A stretch of DNA of 64,000 nt from Xenorhabdus griffiniae (GCF_037265215.1 NZ_CP147737.1:3008001-3072000), one strand, 5' to 3'. Positions 27,831 through 35,983 are shown, numbered from the stretch's first letter. The notes: a model not told the origin generated them from the sequence alone. A program made the numbers and translations.

Positions 27831-30545
27831 ATGGCTCGCATCCCCGACGCAGAATTACAGCACCTGAAAGCCGCCGTCTCTTTAGTGGCCGTTATCGAGC
27901 AACAAGGCCGGCAGCTCTTTAAGCGCGGCAAAGACATGGTTGTGCTGTGCCCGTTCCATGAAGAGAAAACGCCCTCGATGGTCATCACACCGTCAAAAAA
28001 TCTCTATCACTGTTTTGGTTGCAGTGCGGGCGGCTCGGTGCTGGACTGGGTGATGAAAACCGAAGGGTTAAGCCTGCGCCATGCCGTGGAACGCCTGCGC
28101 GCGGTGTTAGGAGTCAATCCCTCGGTAGAGCCGTTGGTGCAACCTGCGGAGCTGGTCAGTGATGCTATCGGGCAACAGGGGCTGTTATGGCGGGTGATTG
28201 GGTTCTATCACCATACGTTGCTGAATGCGCCGGAAGCACAGGCGTATCTGGCGAAGCGGCGGCTCAATCATCCTGAATTAGTCACGCAGTTTAAGCTGGG
28301 TTTTGCCAACCGGACGCTCGCTTACCGTCTGCCCGGCAGTAAATACACCAAAGACGGGGCTGATGTCCGCCAACGCTTACAGGCCGCTGGCGTGATGCGA
28401 AAATCAGGGCATGAGCATTTTGTTGGTTCACTGGTTGTGCCGGTGATCAGTCCTGAGGGGCAGATACAGGAAGTGTACGGGCGTAAAATCACGGATCGTC
28501 TGCGACCGGGCACACCGTTGCATCTGTATCTGCCGGGGGCGCATGGTGGCGTCTGGAATGAAACCGCGCTGGGTACGTCCAAGACGTTGATCCTGTGTGA
28601 ATCGCTGATTGATGCGATGTCGTTCTGGGTAACGGGGCAACGCAATGTGACTGCCGCCTATGGCGTAAATGGCGTCACAGCGGATCACTGGCGGGCGTTC
28701 GAACACTACGGCATTAAGCAGGTACTGATCGCGTTCGACAATGACAGTGCAGGCAATGAAGCGGCGGTCAAACTGGCGTCAGCATTGGTTGCCAAAGGGA
28801 TCACACCGCTGCGCGTGGTGTTCCCGCCGGGCAGGGATGCGAACGGTTATCTGTGTCAGATGGCAGAACCCGAATCCGCCTTTGCCCTGCTGCTTGAGAG
28901 TGCCGTACCGATGCAGGAAGCTGCCGATCTCGTTATCGTTGAACGCCAGACAGTTGAACCCGCCGTTGACCCCGAACCAACAGTCATCTTAGCCGCTGAA
29001 CCTGTGCCCCGCGTGACGCCGAATGTGGTGTGTGAATCCGGCGACAACGGCGAGCTGCTGATCTCGGTCGGCACATTACAATGGTGTCTGCGCGGCATGG
29101 GCACAGTCAAAGCCGGCGCTGCCGTGATGAAACTCAATGCGCAGGTGCTGGACAGGCAAAGCGGCGTGTTGTTCGCGGATGGCGTTGATCTGATCAGTGC
29201 CCGTTCCCGCCACAGTTATGCGCGTCTGGCTGCGGCTGAGCTGGGGCTGGGCGAAGCGGATCTGCGGCGTTCGCTGGGGCAGGTGTTACTGGCGATCGAA
29301 CAGTGGCAGCAACAACCCGCGGACACCGGCCCCAACGTACCGGAGATGGGGATCGCGGAACGGGAAGCAGCACTGGCGTTACTGCAAGATCCGTACTTGA
29401 CGGCGCGTATTACCGCTGACTTAGCCGCCTGCGGCGTAGTCGGCGAATCCACTAACTTACTGGCGGGCTTTTTGGCGGCCGTGAGCCGAAAGTTACCCAA
29501 ACCGTTAGCCGTCCTGATCCAGAGCAGCAGTGCCGCCGGAAAATCCTCATTAATGGATGCCGTACTGAACCTGATCCCGGAAGAAGAACGCATCCAGTAC
29601 AGCGCCATGACCGGCCAGAGCCTGTTTTATCTCGGTGAAACCAACCTGCAGCACAAAATATTAGCCATCGCGGAAGAAGAAGGCGTGCGGCAGGCGGCTT
29701 ATGCGCTCAAGCTGTTGCAGTCAGACGGCGAGTTAACAATGGCGAGTACGGGCAAGGATGAAGCCACGGGCAACCTCGTGACCAAAAGCTACACCGTCAA
29801 AGGCCCGGTGATGCTGATGCTCACCACGACTGCCATTGATGTGGATGAAGAGCTGCTCAACCGCTGTCTGGTGCTGACGGTGAATGAATCCCGCGAACAG
29901 ACCGAAGCGATCCACGCGGTGCAGCGCCAGAAACAAACCCTCGAAGGCTTGCTGGCCGAGAACGAGCGCGATTATCTGACCCAGCTTCACCAGAACGCCC
30001 AGCGGCTGCTGAAACCGCTGAATGTGGTCAATCCCTATGCTCACCAACTGACGTTCCTGTCAGATAAAACCCGCACCCGCCGTGACCATATGAAATACCT
30101 GACGTTAATCCAGAGCATTGCCCTGCTGCACCAGCACCAGCGGGAGATCAAGAGCACTGAGCATCGCGGCAAGCGGCTTGAATATATCGAAGTGAGCAAA
30201 GACGATATCAAACTGGCGAACCAGCTTGCCCATGAAATCTTAGGCCGGACGCTGGACGAAATGCCGCCGCAGACGCGCAGGCTGTTACTGTTAATCCAGC
30301 AGATGGCGCACGGCATGGCAGCAGAACAACAATGCGCACTGAATAGGGTGCGTTTTACCCGACGGGATATCCGGGCTTACACGAACTGGAGCGACAGCCA
30401 GCTTAAGCTGCATTGCCAGCGCCTGAGCGACATGGAATACCTGCTTGTTCACGGTGGCAGTCGCGGGCACCTGCTGCAATACGAACTGCTGTGGGACGGT
30501 GACGGCGACAGCGCCCACTTAAGCGGCCTGATCGTCCCGGTATGA
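27831..30545 (+). CDS. Mobile-element DNA primase-helicase (CHC2 zinc finger, Toprim, P-loop ATPase)
   Basis: A 904-residue replication protein of the kind carried by phage satellites and integrative elements. The CHC2 zinc finger has Cys40, His43, Cys61 and Cys64. A Toprim fold follows with ILCESLIDAMSF and VLIAFDNDSAGNEAA (about 250-310). A P-loop ATPase region contains SSSAAGKSS (near 570) and ILAIAEEEG as Walker-like motifs, and a final winged-helix-like part (FTRRDIRAYTNWSDSQLKLH) follows. The gene is intact. A deleted copy sits at 35472. It is followed by a tyrosine recombinase in the same direction, so the pair looks like a replication and integration module. Confidence 0.88.
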   Translation: MARIPDAELQHLKAAVSLVAVIEQQGRQLFKRGKDMVVLCPFHEEKTPSMVITPSKNLYHCFGCSAGGSVLDWVMKTEGLSLRHAVERLRAVLGVNPSVEPLVQPAELVSDAIGQQGLLWRVIGFYHHTLLNAPEAQAYLAKRRLNHPELVTQFKLGFANRTLAYRLPGSKYTKDGADVRQRLQAAGVMRKSGHEHFVGSLVVPVISPEGQIQEVYGRKITDRLRPGTPLHLYLPGAHGGVWNETALGTSKTLILCESLIDAMSFWVTGQRNVTAAYGVNGVTADHWRAFEHYGIKQVLIAFDNDSAGNEAAVKLASALVAKGITPLRVVFPPGRDANGYLCQMAEPESAFALLLESAVPMQEAADLVIVERQTVEPAVDPEPTVILAAEPVPRVTPNVVCESGDNGELLISVGTLQWCLRGMGTVKAGAAVMKLNAQVLDRQSGVLFADGVDLISARSRHSYARLAAAELGLGEADLRRSLGQVLLAIEQWQQQPADTGPNVPEMGIAEREAALALLQDPYLTARITADLAACGVVGESTNLLAGFLAAVSRKLPKPLAVLIQSSSAAGKSSLMDAVLNLIPEEERIQYSAMTGQSLFYLGETNLQHKILAIAEEEGVRQAAYALKLLQSDGELTMASTGKDEATGNLVTKSYTVKGPVMLMLTTTAIDVDEELLNRCLVLTVNESREQTEAIHAVQRQKQTLEGLLAENERDYLTQLHQNAQRLLKPLNVVNPYAHQLTFLSDKTRTRRDHMKYLTLIQSIALLHQHQREIKSTEHRGKRLEYIEVSKDDIKLANQLAHEILGRTLDEMPPQTRRLLLLIQQMAHGMAAEQQCALNRVRFTRRDIRAYTNWSDSQLKLHCQRLSDMEYLLVHGGSRGHLLQYELLWDGDGDSAHLSGLIVPV

Positions 30546-30763
30546 TCCCCGCAAGTCTGGGTAGCACGGAGGCAAGTCTTCCCCAAGTCTACCCCAAGTC
30601 GGGGTCAAGTCTGGGTAGCCAAAACTACCCTAAAGCCACAGCCAGAGTGGGTTAACCGAGCGCAAGTCTGACAAAACGAAAAATCACTGTTCCGGCAACA
30701 CAATAAAAACTTCCCGTCATACCGTACTGCCGGATAGCACCCACGACAAAAAGGACAATCCGC

Positions 30764-31810
30764 ATGATAACTTCACACGACAACACCCTGATCACACTGC
30801 GCCAACAGCTTGAAGCGTGGTTCGACACGCTGCTGGCACAAGGCCGGGCTGACCGCACGCGGGAAACATACCGTAGCTACCTGCTACCCTTTATCGACTG
30901 GTGCGAACAGCGCACGGTGCGTTACCCCGCACAGGTCACACTGGTGTTACTGGAAAGCTGGCAGCGGTATCTGCGGGCTTACCGTAAAGCCGATGGCCAG
31001 CCTTACGGCAATAACGGTCAGCGGGAACGGCTGATCGCCCTGCGGCTGTGGTTCCGCTATTTGCTGCAACGCCATCACATCCTCTATAACCCAGCCGAGC
31101 AGATGGTGTTGCCGAAAGAAGAAAAGCGGCTGCCGGCGCAGATCCTGAGTGAACGGGAAACCACGCAGGTGTTGGACAGCCTTGATGATCAGAGTGTGTT
31201 GGGACTTCGCAACCGGGTGATGCTGGAAATCCTCTGGAGCAGCGGCATCCGGCGCATGGAGTTACGCCAGCTCCGGCAGGGGGACATCGACTTCGAACGC
31301 GGTGCGGTCGTCGTGAATCAGGGCAAAGGGAATAAAGACCGGGTTGTGCCTGTCGGTGAGCGGGCGCTGGGCTGGCTGAAACGCTATCTGGTCAACGTCA
31401 GGCCACAACTGGCCGCGCACTATGACAGCGGTTATCTGTTTATCTCGCAAAAGGGCAGGCCGCTGAGTCTGGGACACCTGACGCAGATCGCAGGCAAGGC
31501 CATCCGGCAGCAGGCGCAGTTAGACAAACCGGGCGCCTGCCATCTGTTCCGGCACTCAATGGCGACGCAGATGCTGGATAACGGCGCGGATATCCGCCAT
31601 ATCCAGGCAATGCTGGGACATGAGAAACTTAACACGACAGAAATTTATACACGCGTGGCGATCGGTCACTTGAAGAAAGTGCATAAACAAACCCATCCGG
31701 CAGAGCGTGACACACCGACACCACAGGAAAGCAGTGCAGGTTGTGCCAGCGACGAGCCGGATGCCGAACCGACACCCCAACGCACCGGGCAGTCTGACAG
31801 TCCCCGTTGA
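30764..31810 (+). CDS. Tyrosine recombinase (XerC/XerD-like integrase)
   Basis: A site-specific recombinase of 348 residues. The N-terminal SAM-like DNA-binding domain has TRETYRSYLLPFIDWCEQ. The catalytic domain has the first Arg in SSGIRRMELRQL, Lys in NQGKGNKDRVVPVG, HLFRHSMATQML (His and Arg), MLGHEKLNTTEIYTRV (His and Tyr nucleophile), then a polar tail. All catalytic residues appear to be present. It follows the primase by about 220 bp. Possible recombination sites resembling dif lie just downstream (31943-32050). No counterpart exists in the second block. Confidence 0.93.
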   Translation: MITSHDNTLITLRQQLEAWFDTLLAQGRADRTRETYRSYLLPFIDWCEQRTVRYPAQVTLVLLESWQRYLRAYRKADGQPYGNNGQRERLIALRLWFRYLLQRHHILYNPAEQMVLPKEEKRLPAQILSERETTQVLDSLDDQSVLGLRNRVMLEILWSSGIRRMELRQLRQGDIDFERGAVVVNQGKGNKDRVVPVGERALGWLKRYLVNVRPQLAAHYDSGYLFISQKGRPLSLGHLTQIAGKAIRQQAQLDKPGACHLFRHSMATQMLDNGADIRHIQAMLGHEKLNTTEIYTRVAIGHLKKVHKQTHPAERDTPTPQESSAGCASDEPDAEPTPQRTGQSDSPR

Positions 31811-31942
31811 GTTCGCTGGGAACGGTGCAGGGGCAGACCGTGGCCGGACTGCCCGTCAGCATCGGTGCTCGCGGGGGTACGTGGGCCATGGTCGGCCTGA
31901 GCAGCCGTGTCCCCGTTCAGTCAGTGCAGGCCGCCCAAAGCC

Positions 31943-31975
31943 CACTCAACATAATGTGGGGGAATTATGCGAAAC
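31943..31975 (-). other. dif-like site, left (inverted)
   Basis: Read on the minus strand, gtttcgcataa and ttatgttgagt resemble the XerC and XerD half-sites of dif (ggtgcgcataa, ttatgttaaat), matching at 9 of 11 positions each. Here 10 bases separate the halves, where dif has 6. It lies about 130 bp after the recombinase gene and faces a second site at 32021. Confidence 0.45.
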
Positions 31976-32020
31976 TCGCCGTTGCGCTGAGTCGTTCCCA
32001 AAAACCGGGCAAAGCGGCTC

Positions 32021-32050
32021 GCATCGCATAATTTACATTATGTCTGGCGC
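32021..32050 (+). other. dif-like site, right
   Basis: The sequence gcatcgcataa, six bases (tttaca), then ttatgtctggc has dif geometry. It matches the dif XerC half at 8 of 11 positions and only the inner six positions of the XerD half. It is inverted relative to the site at 31943. It also resembles the putative XRE operators near 35368 and 35408 (ttacattatg), so a repressor site is an alternative. Confidence 0.4.
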
Positions 32051-32576
32051 CCCCGCTGTTCGGCATCGCGGGGTGTGGCGCACAAGGCTTCGCCTTCTGC
32101 TGTCAGCATCGGCGCACCCTCTTGGCAAACACCGCGCCGAATCGGAACACTGCGCCAACGTCCAACCAAGCAGGTACCTTCTTTAGCTGCCTTGCTATCC
32201 TCTGGCAAACACCCCTGTAGGCAAGTCGGCCTGCGGCCTCCGTTGGTTTACCTCCCCCGCCCCAACCCACGCTGCATTGGCTGCGCCCGGCTCGCAGTCG
32301 CTGCGCTCCTCGCTCGTTACCGTGCTCGCCATCTCCGCCCCGTGCAGCCCCCAGAGGGGGCTTCCCTTGAGCAAAGCATCATCGGTAAAACCGAGCCAGA
32401 TCCTGCGCATCAGTGCTTGATAGCGTCGCAATGCGCCGCTGGCGGGTTCTGTGCCACCCGCACCCGCAGAACGAGCGCCCGCCGCCCAAACGAGTTGGGC
32501 GACGTTCGCCCGTTGCCGAAAGTGAAAAGCCTCACAAAATCAGGTTATTCAATCCATCACAAGCCAAAATGATCGC

Positions 32577-32622
32577 TATACTGCACAACGGCTTGCGGCG
32601 GTGGCATAGCAAAACAGGCCAA
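32577..32622 (+). repeat. Block tail repeat, copy 1
   Basis: This copy shares tatactgcacaacggct and gcaaaacaggccaa with 35913-35983. The spacing differs because the second copy has about 25 extra bases between the two motifs. It lies about 125 bp before the displaced Rhs core end at 32747. Confidence 0.75.
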
Positions 32623-32746
32623 AAGTGCACTTCGGCATTTTAGGTTCGCGGGAATGGGCTAAACAGGTAAAAACGGTTCTTTAATAAGCTGATAGATAAG
32701 AAAAAAATCGCTTAAAAAAGTATAACCGCACCGGAACCTGCCCTAA

Positions 32747-33241
32747 GACCCCATTGGGTTGCTGAGCGGGTTTAACCCGTATTCTTACGTGCATAATCCG
32801 GTTGGGCGTGTTGACCCACTTGGACTGAATTCAGAATTAATTGCGACTCAGGAGAAGATCAACGCAATACTTCGTGAGCATTTACCGGAAATACGCAAAA
32901 TAGATCCAAATGCGGAAATTGGCTATCGAGGCAGTGTGGCGAGTGGAATAAGTAAAGCACACGATCCGAGCATAGCCAGACCTGTTAATTTAAAAGACTT
33001 TGATGTGGATGCATTTATTAAATCTGATTATCTGGGTTATGACACAAGATATACAAATAGGCGACGTGATGGTAATAAATTCCCAGAAATAGCTAAAATT
33101 GAGCAAGATATTGATAGAAAATTAAGAGCTGCACTTCCTGGGTTAAGGGATGAAGCATTTGGATTCAGAATATACAAAAGTCATGAACTTGATGATTACC
33201 TACGAAAAGGTGATAAGCAGGTCGTTATTAATTGTAAATAA
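32747..33241 (+). pseudogene. Displaced Rhs C-terminal toxin cassette, nucleotidyltransferase-like
   Basis: The frame holds the end of an Rhs core (DPIGLLSGFNPYSYVHNP, then DPLGL) but nothing of the preceding 1400 residues, so it is a toxin end cut off from its carrier. The toxin part (about 137 residues) begins NSELIATQEKINAIL and contains YRGSVASG, then LKDFDVDAFI. That pattern, GSxxxG followed by DxD, is typical of polymerase-beta-type nucleotidyltransferases. It could be silent, be expressed from a TTG at 32759, or serve as a donor for recombination into the full Rhs gene through the shared core end. A candidate immunity gene follows. Confidence 0.78.
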
Positions 33242-33254
33242 TTCAAGGTGATAT

Positions 33255-33617
33255 ATGACTCGTTACTTAAGTATAGTATTAGATACAGACACCAATTTTG
33301 AAGAGCTGGTATCTGAAATCAGCCAGGTTTTTGATATTAATTTACTAATCAAAGATGATAAAGGTAGATATATAGCTACCGGTGATTGTGAAAAATACAA
33401 AATTATTGTTGTTGATAAATTAGATAGGTCATCTGAATTATTATGCGATGAACATTATACGTTAGAACTAGCTATGAATAACGAAAATGATCATTATGAA
33501 TACGAAGATAATATAAGGAATATATTGTTCAACGGTAAAATAAAATGGAGCAGAGGAGTATGGAATACAATAAATGAAAATGAAAGTTGTAAAATAATTT
33601 ATCCTCACTATAAATAG
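33255..33617 (+). CDS. Candidate immunity protein for the displaced nucleotidyltransferase-like toxin
   Basis: An acidic 120-residue protein that begins 13 bp after the toxin cassette, with aaggtg before its ATG. I do not recognise the family. It has no signal peptide or membrane segment and shares the AT-rich composition of the toxin end. The assignment is from position. It is followed by a terminator arm that is now split by an IS element. Confidence 0.65.
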   Translation: MTRYLSIVLDTDTNFEELVSEISQVFDINLLIKDDKGRYIATGDCEKYKIIVVDKLDRSSELLCDEHYTLELAMNNENDHYEYEDNIRNILFNGKIKWSRGVWNTINENESCKIIYPHYK

Positions 33618-33654
33618 TGAGAAAGTAAAATTTATAAATAATTATATGCAATTA

Positions 33655-33672
33655 GAGCCGGAAAGATCCTAG
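33655..33672 (+). terminator. Left arm of a terminator split by the IS element
   Basis: The arm agccggaaagatc is followed by ctag and then the IS end. The matching arm gatcttccggctt with its T run resumes at 34556. Rejoined, the two halves give a terminator almost identical to the one at 26899. Confidence 0.8.
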
Positions 33673-34550
33673 GGGCTGTTGACGTTTTGAGTTCACCATT
33701 TACTCAACCCACATCGGTAACCATATAATGACAAACGCCAGTGCCAACATACTGGCGTAATTTCGCGCCAATTTATCGTATCTTGTCGCAATAGCTCGAA
33801 AATGTTTTATTCTGGCAAACGCATTTTCGACCAAATGCCGATAACAGTATAAAACTTCATCAATACTTTTATCGGGTTTTCGGCTATTTTTTCGATAGGG
33901 AATGACCGTTTTTGAACCTTGTTTTTCAACGAAATCTCTGAAAGTACCGCTATCGTAACCTTTATCCGCGATCACAAAATCGGATGCGGGTGAATGGGTG
34001 ACCAAACTTTCTGCATGTACAATGTCGTGCGTTTGACCCCCTGACAGCTCAAAATGGACAGGCAAACCATAACTGTCTACGGCCAAATGAATTTTAGTCG
34101 AACGTCCACCTCGACTTTTACCGATGGCTTCATCTTCTGTTGAAGCTGCCCCTGAGCTATGTTGATGAGCGCGGATAATACTCCCATCAATGAATAACCA
34201 TTCGGTGTCTGTATTTTCAGATAACAATTTGAATAATAATTCAAAAACACCTTTCTTTGACCAGGCGTTAAAGCGCTTAAAAAGCGTATTCCATTTGCCA
34301 AATTCATCGGGTAAATCCCGCCACGGACATCCCGTTCTCATTCGATAAAGGATCCCTTCGAAAGTCAGGTAATGCGCGTCTTTGTGGTAAATACATCCAT
34401 GTTGTTGCATTAATACAGCTAGCGTATTCCATAAAGATTTTGATAACATTGTTCTTGGCATGATGAGCTGGGGTAATGGTTTTTTCGCGAAGACAATGAT
34501 ACCAGATCATCATGCTGTTCAAACTTCCCTCCACGAAACGTCAACACGCC
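33673..34550 (-). mobile_element. IS5-family insertion sequence, 878 bp
   Basis: The ends gggctgttgacgttt (left) and, on the other strand, ggcgtgttgacgttt (right) are imperfect inverted repeats. The bases ctag at 33669-33672 and 34551-34554 are the 4-bp target duplication. One intact transposase fills the element. Size, ends and ctag target fit the IS5 family (IS427-like group). Confidence 0.92.
33700..34461 (-). CDS. IS5-family DDE transposase
   Basis: A 253-residue transposase. It starts MPRTMLSKSLW and has the N-terminal DUF4096-like region with GCPWRDLPDEFGKW. The catalytic residues lie in LFIDGSII (Asp), VIADKGYDS (Asp) and YRHLVENAFARIKHF (Glu). The frame is unbroken, although many relatives need a frameshift, so this copy may still be mobile. 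It sits inside the 878-bp element with about 27 bp at its 3' side and 89 bp at its 5' side. Confidence 0.93.
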   Translation of the reverse strand: MPRTMLSKSLWNTLAVLMQQHGCIYHKDAHYLTFEGILYRMRTGCPWRDLPDEFGKWNTLFKRFNAWSKKGVFELLFKLLSENTDTEWLFIDGSIIRAHQHSSGAASTEDEAIGKSRGGRSTKIHLAVDSYGLPVHFELSGGQTHDIVHAESLVTHSPASDFVIADKGYDSGTFRDFVEKQGSKTVIPYRKNSRKPDKSIDEVLYCYRHLVENAFARIKHFRAIATRYDKLARNYASMLALAFVIIWLPMWVE

Positions 34551-34580
34551 CTAGTGATCTTCCGGCTTTGTTATTTTTAA
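34551..34580 (+). terminator. Right arm of the terminator split by the IS element (block 2)
   Basis: The sequence tgatcttccggctttgttattttt completes the stem begun at 33655. The next bases (agagcagctcactccctgc) match those after the intact terminator at 26899. The left edge of block 2 is therefore the same as that of block 1. Confidence 0.8.
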
Positions 34581-34600
34581 GAGCAGCTCACTCCCTGCCT

Positions 34601-34924
34601 CTAGTTGCTGTTGTAGTCGCCAAGCAGCTCGCGCATTCGCAGCTTAATTTCACTGATTTGCTCTCGCTGGCGCCGGTATTGCTGTTTGAGGCTGTGAGTC
34701 TCGTCGCTGTCAGGAATAAGCACTAAACAACCGTCCATAATCTTGACGGTCAGTGTGCCCCCAATCTCAAACCCCGCCGCCTTAAGCCACCTGCCCGTTA
34801 AATTTATCGCGGGTCGGGGGTTCGGCCTGCCGTTTTGCGGCACGTATCCCACGGTGTAATAACGTTCTGTTTTTGCCGCTTTATTTACGGCACGGTTTTG
34901 CCTAGAATGCGCCTTAGCCATCAT
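34601..34924 (-). CDS. SymE-like protein (copy 2)
   Basis: A near-copy of the protein at 26964, also 107 residues. The first 31 residues and the IMDGCLVLIPDSD core are the same, while the middle (NGRPNPRPAINLTGRWL) and C-terminal helix differ at scattered positions. Both the ATG pair and the aggag ribosome site are kept. It lies downstream of XRE copy 2. The substitutions spare the reading frame, which suggests the gene is under selection and not simply decaying. Confidence 0.8.
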   Translation of the reverse strand: MMAKAHSRQNRAVNKAAKTERYYTVGYVPQNGRPNPRPAINLTGRWLKAAGFEIGGTLTVKIMDGCLVLIPDSDETHSLKQQYRRQREQISEIKLRMRELLGDYNSN

Positions 34925-35005
34925 TCAACTCCTCGTTAGTTGGTTGTGGTGAGCGATATCAGCAGGTAGCCGCCTGCTGATATCGCGCTACATCATTCTA
35001 TTGTC

Positions 35006-35341
35006 TTAACTCTTCAACCACTTACGCGCCTGATACTTAATCACCATCCCTTCCAGCATTTCTCTGATGACGTTTTTTTCTTCTTCGGGAAATTCATTAA
35101 TCGCCTCGAACAAAAAAAGAAACTCATTAGGTGGCGTCCGTTCGCCCTCTTCAAAAAGTAACCAGTCAGCAGAAATAGAAAACGTTTTAGCTAACTTGCG
35201 CAGGGCTTCGGCGGAGGGTTCAGAAGTTCCGGCTTCGTAGCGTTTAACCTGCTGAACATGAATATTGGCAGCATCAGCTAACCCTTGCTGGGTCAATCCT
35301 TTTTGCTTCCGTAGTTGAATTAAACGGGCAGAGAAACTCAT
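35006..35341 (-). CDS. XRE-family helix-turn-helix regulator (copy 2)
   Basis: A relative of the regulator at 27362, with the same layout: LRKQKGLTQQGLADAANIHV, QQVKRYEAGTSEPS, SADWLLFEEGER, then an acidic helical tail. It has diverged far more than the SymE copy beside it, and its recognition helix differs, so it probably reads a different operator. I used the ATG at 35341 (MSFSARLIQL), where homology with copy 1 begins; a longer frame starts at 35371. It is divergent from a ruined primase gene, so its present target may be only its own promoter. Confidence 0.87.
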   Translation of the reverse strand: MSFSARLIQLRKQKGLTQQGLADAANIHVQQVKRYEAGTSEPSAEALRKLAKTFSISADWLLFEEGERTPPNEFLFLFEAINEFPEEEKNVIREMLEGMVIKYQARKWLKS

Positions 35342-35367
35342 CTCAGAACTCCATGATAATACAGAAT

Positions 35368-35431
35368 CCATAATGTAAGTCCTCCGTTAATGTGCCCTTG
35401 ACAATAGTTACATTATGGGTACTAATATAAT
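35368..35431. promoter_or_regulatory. Inverted-repeat operator pair and promoter region of XRE copy 2
   Basis: The sequences ccataatgtaa (35368-35378) and ttacattatgg (35408-35418) are perfect 11-bp inverted repeats about 40 bp apart, centre to centre. A ttgaca (35398-35403) and AT-rich -10-like sequence (taatataat) overlap the right one. This is the expected layout for repression by the adjacent XRE protein. The first block has different repeats here. Confidence 0.55.
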
Positions 35432-35471
35432 ACATGCAAAGAATCTTGACGCAGTTTTAAAGAATTAAGAT

Positions 35472-35908
35472 ATGGCTCGCATCCCCGAAGCAGAATTACA
35501 GCACCTGAAAGCCGCTGTCTCTTTAGTTGCCGTTATCGAGCAACAAGGCCGGCAGCTCTTTAAGCGCGGCAAAGACATGGTTGTGCTGTGCCCGTTCCAT
35601 GAAGAGAAAACGCCCTCGATGGTCATTACCCCGTCGAAAAACCTCTATCACTGCTTTGGCTGCGATGCCGGCGGTTGAGCCACTGGTGCAACCGGAAGAG
35701 CTGGCCAGTGATGCCATCGGGCAACAGGTGCTGCTGTCACGGGTGGTTGATTTTTTATCACCATACCTTGCTCAATGCACCGGAAGCCCAGGTCTATCTA
35801 TCCAAGCGGCGGCTCAACCAACGAATACCTCTGTCAGATGGCCGAGCCGGAAACCGCCTTTGCCCTGCTGCTTGAGAGTGCCATACCGATGCAGGAGGTA
35901 GCGGATAA
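35472..35908 (+). pseudogene. Remnant of the primase gene (block 2)
   Basis: Three pieces of the intact primase gene are joined with two internal deletions. Bases 35472-35675 match 27831-28034, including the CHC2 zinc finger. About 90 bp are then missing. The next piece resembles 28126-28268, about 575 bp are missing, and the last piece resembles 28842-28930. The first deletion brings a stop (TGA) directly after [10 protein letters not shown]. The 68-residue zinc-finger fragment could still be translated, but the Toprim and ATPase parts are gone. The recombinase gene that follows in block 1 is absent. Confidence 0.9.
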
Positions 35909-35912
35909 GCAC

Positions 35913-35983
35913 TATACTGCACAACGGCTGACGGCGGTAGCAGGGCAAAAAGCGCACCGGGGCAACATCGCAAAACAGGCCAA
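35913..35983 (+). repeat. Block tail repeat, copy 2
   Basis: The sequences tatactgcacaacggct (35913-35929) and gcaaaacaggccaa (35970-35983) recur at 32577-32593 and 32609-32622, at the end of the GC-rich tail of block 1. In both places they lie just before a displaced Rhs toxin end. Confidence 0.75.

Larger units (their letters stand above)
31811..32746. other. GC-rich non-coding tail of the primase-recombinase block
   Basis: No convincing gene lies in these 0.9 kb; frames in all directions are low in complexity. The region is rich in G and C up to about 32520 and carries several hairpins: agccccc-aga-gggggct (32346-32362), gggcga-cgt-tcgccc (32497-32511) and ccccgc/gcgggg near 32050-32075. 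The later part turns AT-rich. Such hairpins, near a primase, could mark a replication or transfer origin; this is an inference. Confidence 0.55.

Noticed and set aside
31807..32031. A 74-codon frame starting with TTG that overlaps the recombinase stop
   Set aside because: The overlap looks like coupled translation, but the product is low in complexity, unrecognised, and runs over the dif-like sites. I treat the region as non-coding.
32195..32431. A 78-codon minus-strand frame in the GC-rich tail
   Set aside because: No ribosome site and no recognised domain; its content follows from the hairpins and GC-rich sequence.
34077..34534. Two overlapping minus-strand frames in the IS as a frameshifted transposase pair
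   Set aside because: The 253-residue transposase frame is continuous with all catalytic residues, so no frameshift is needed.
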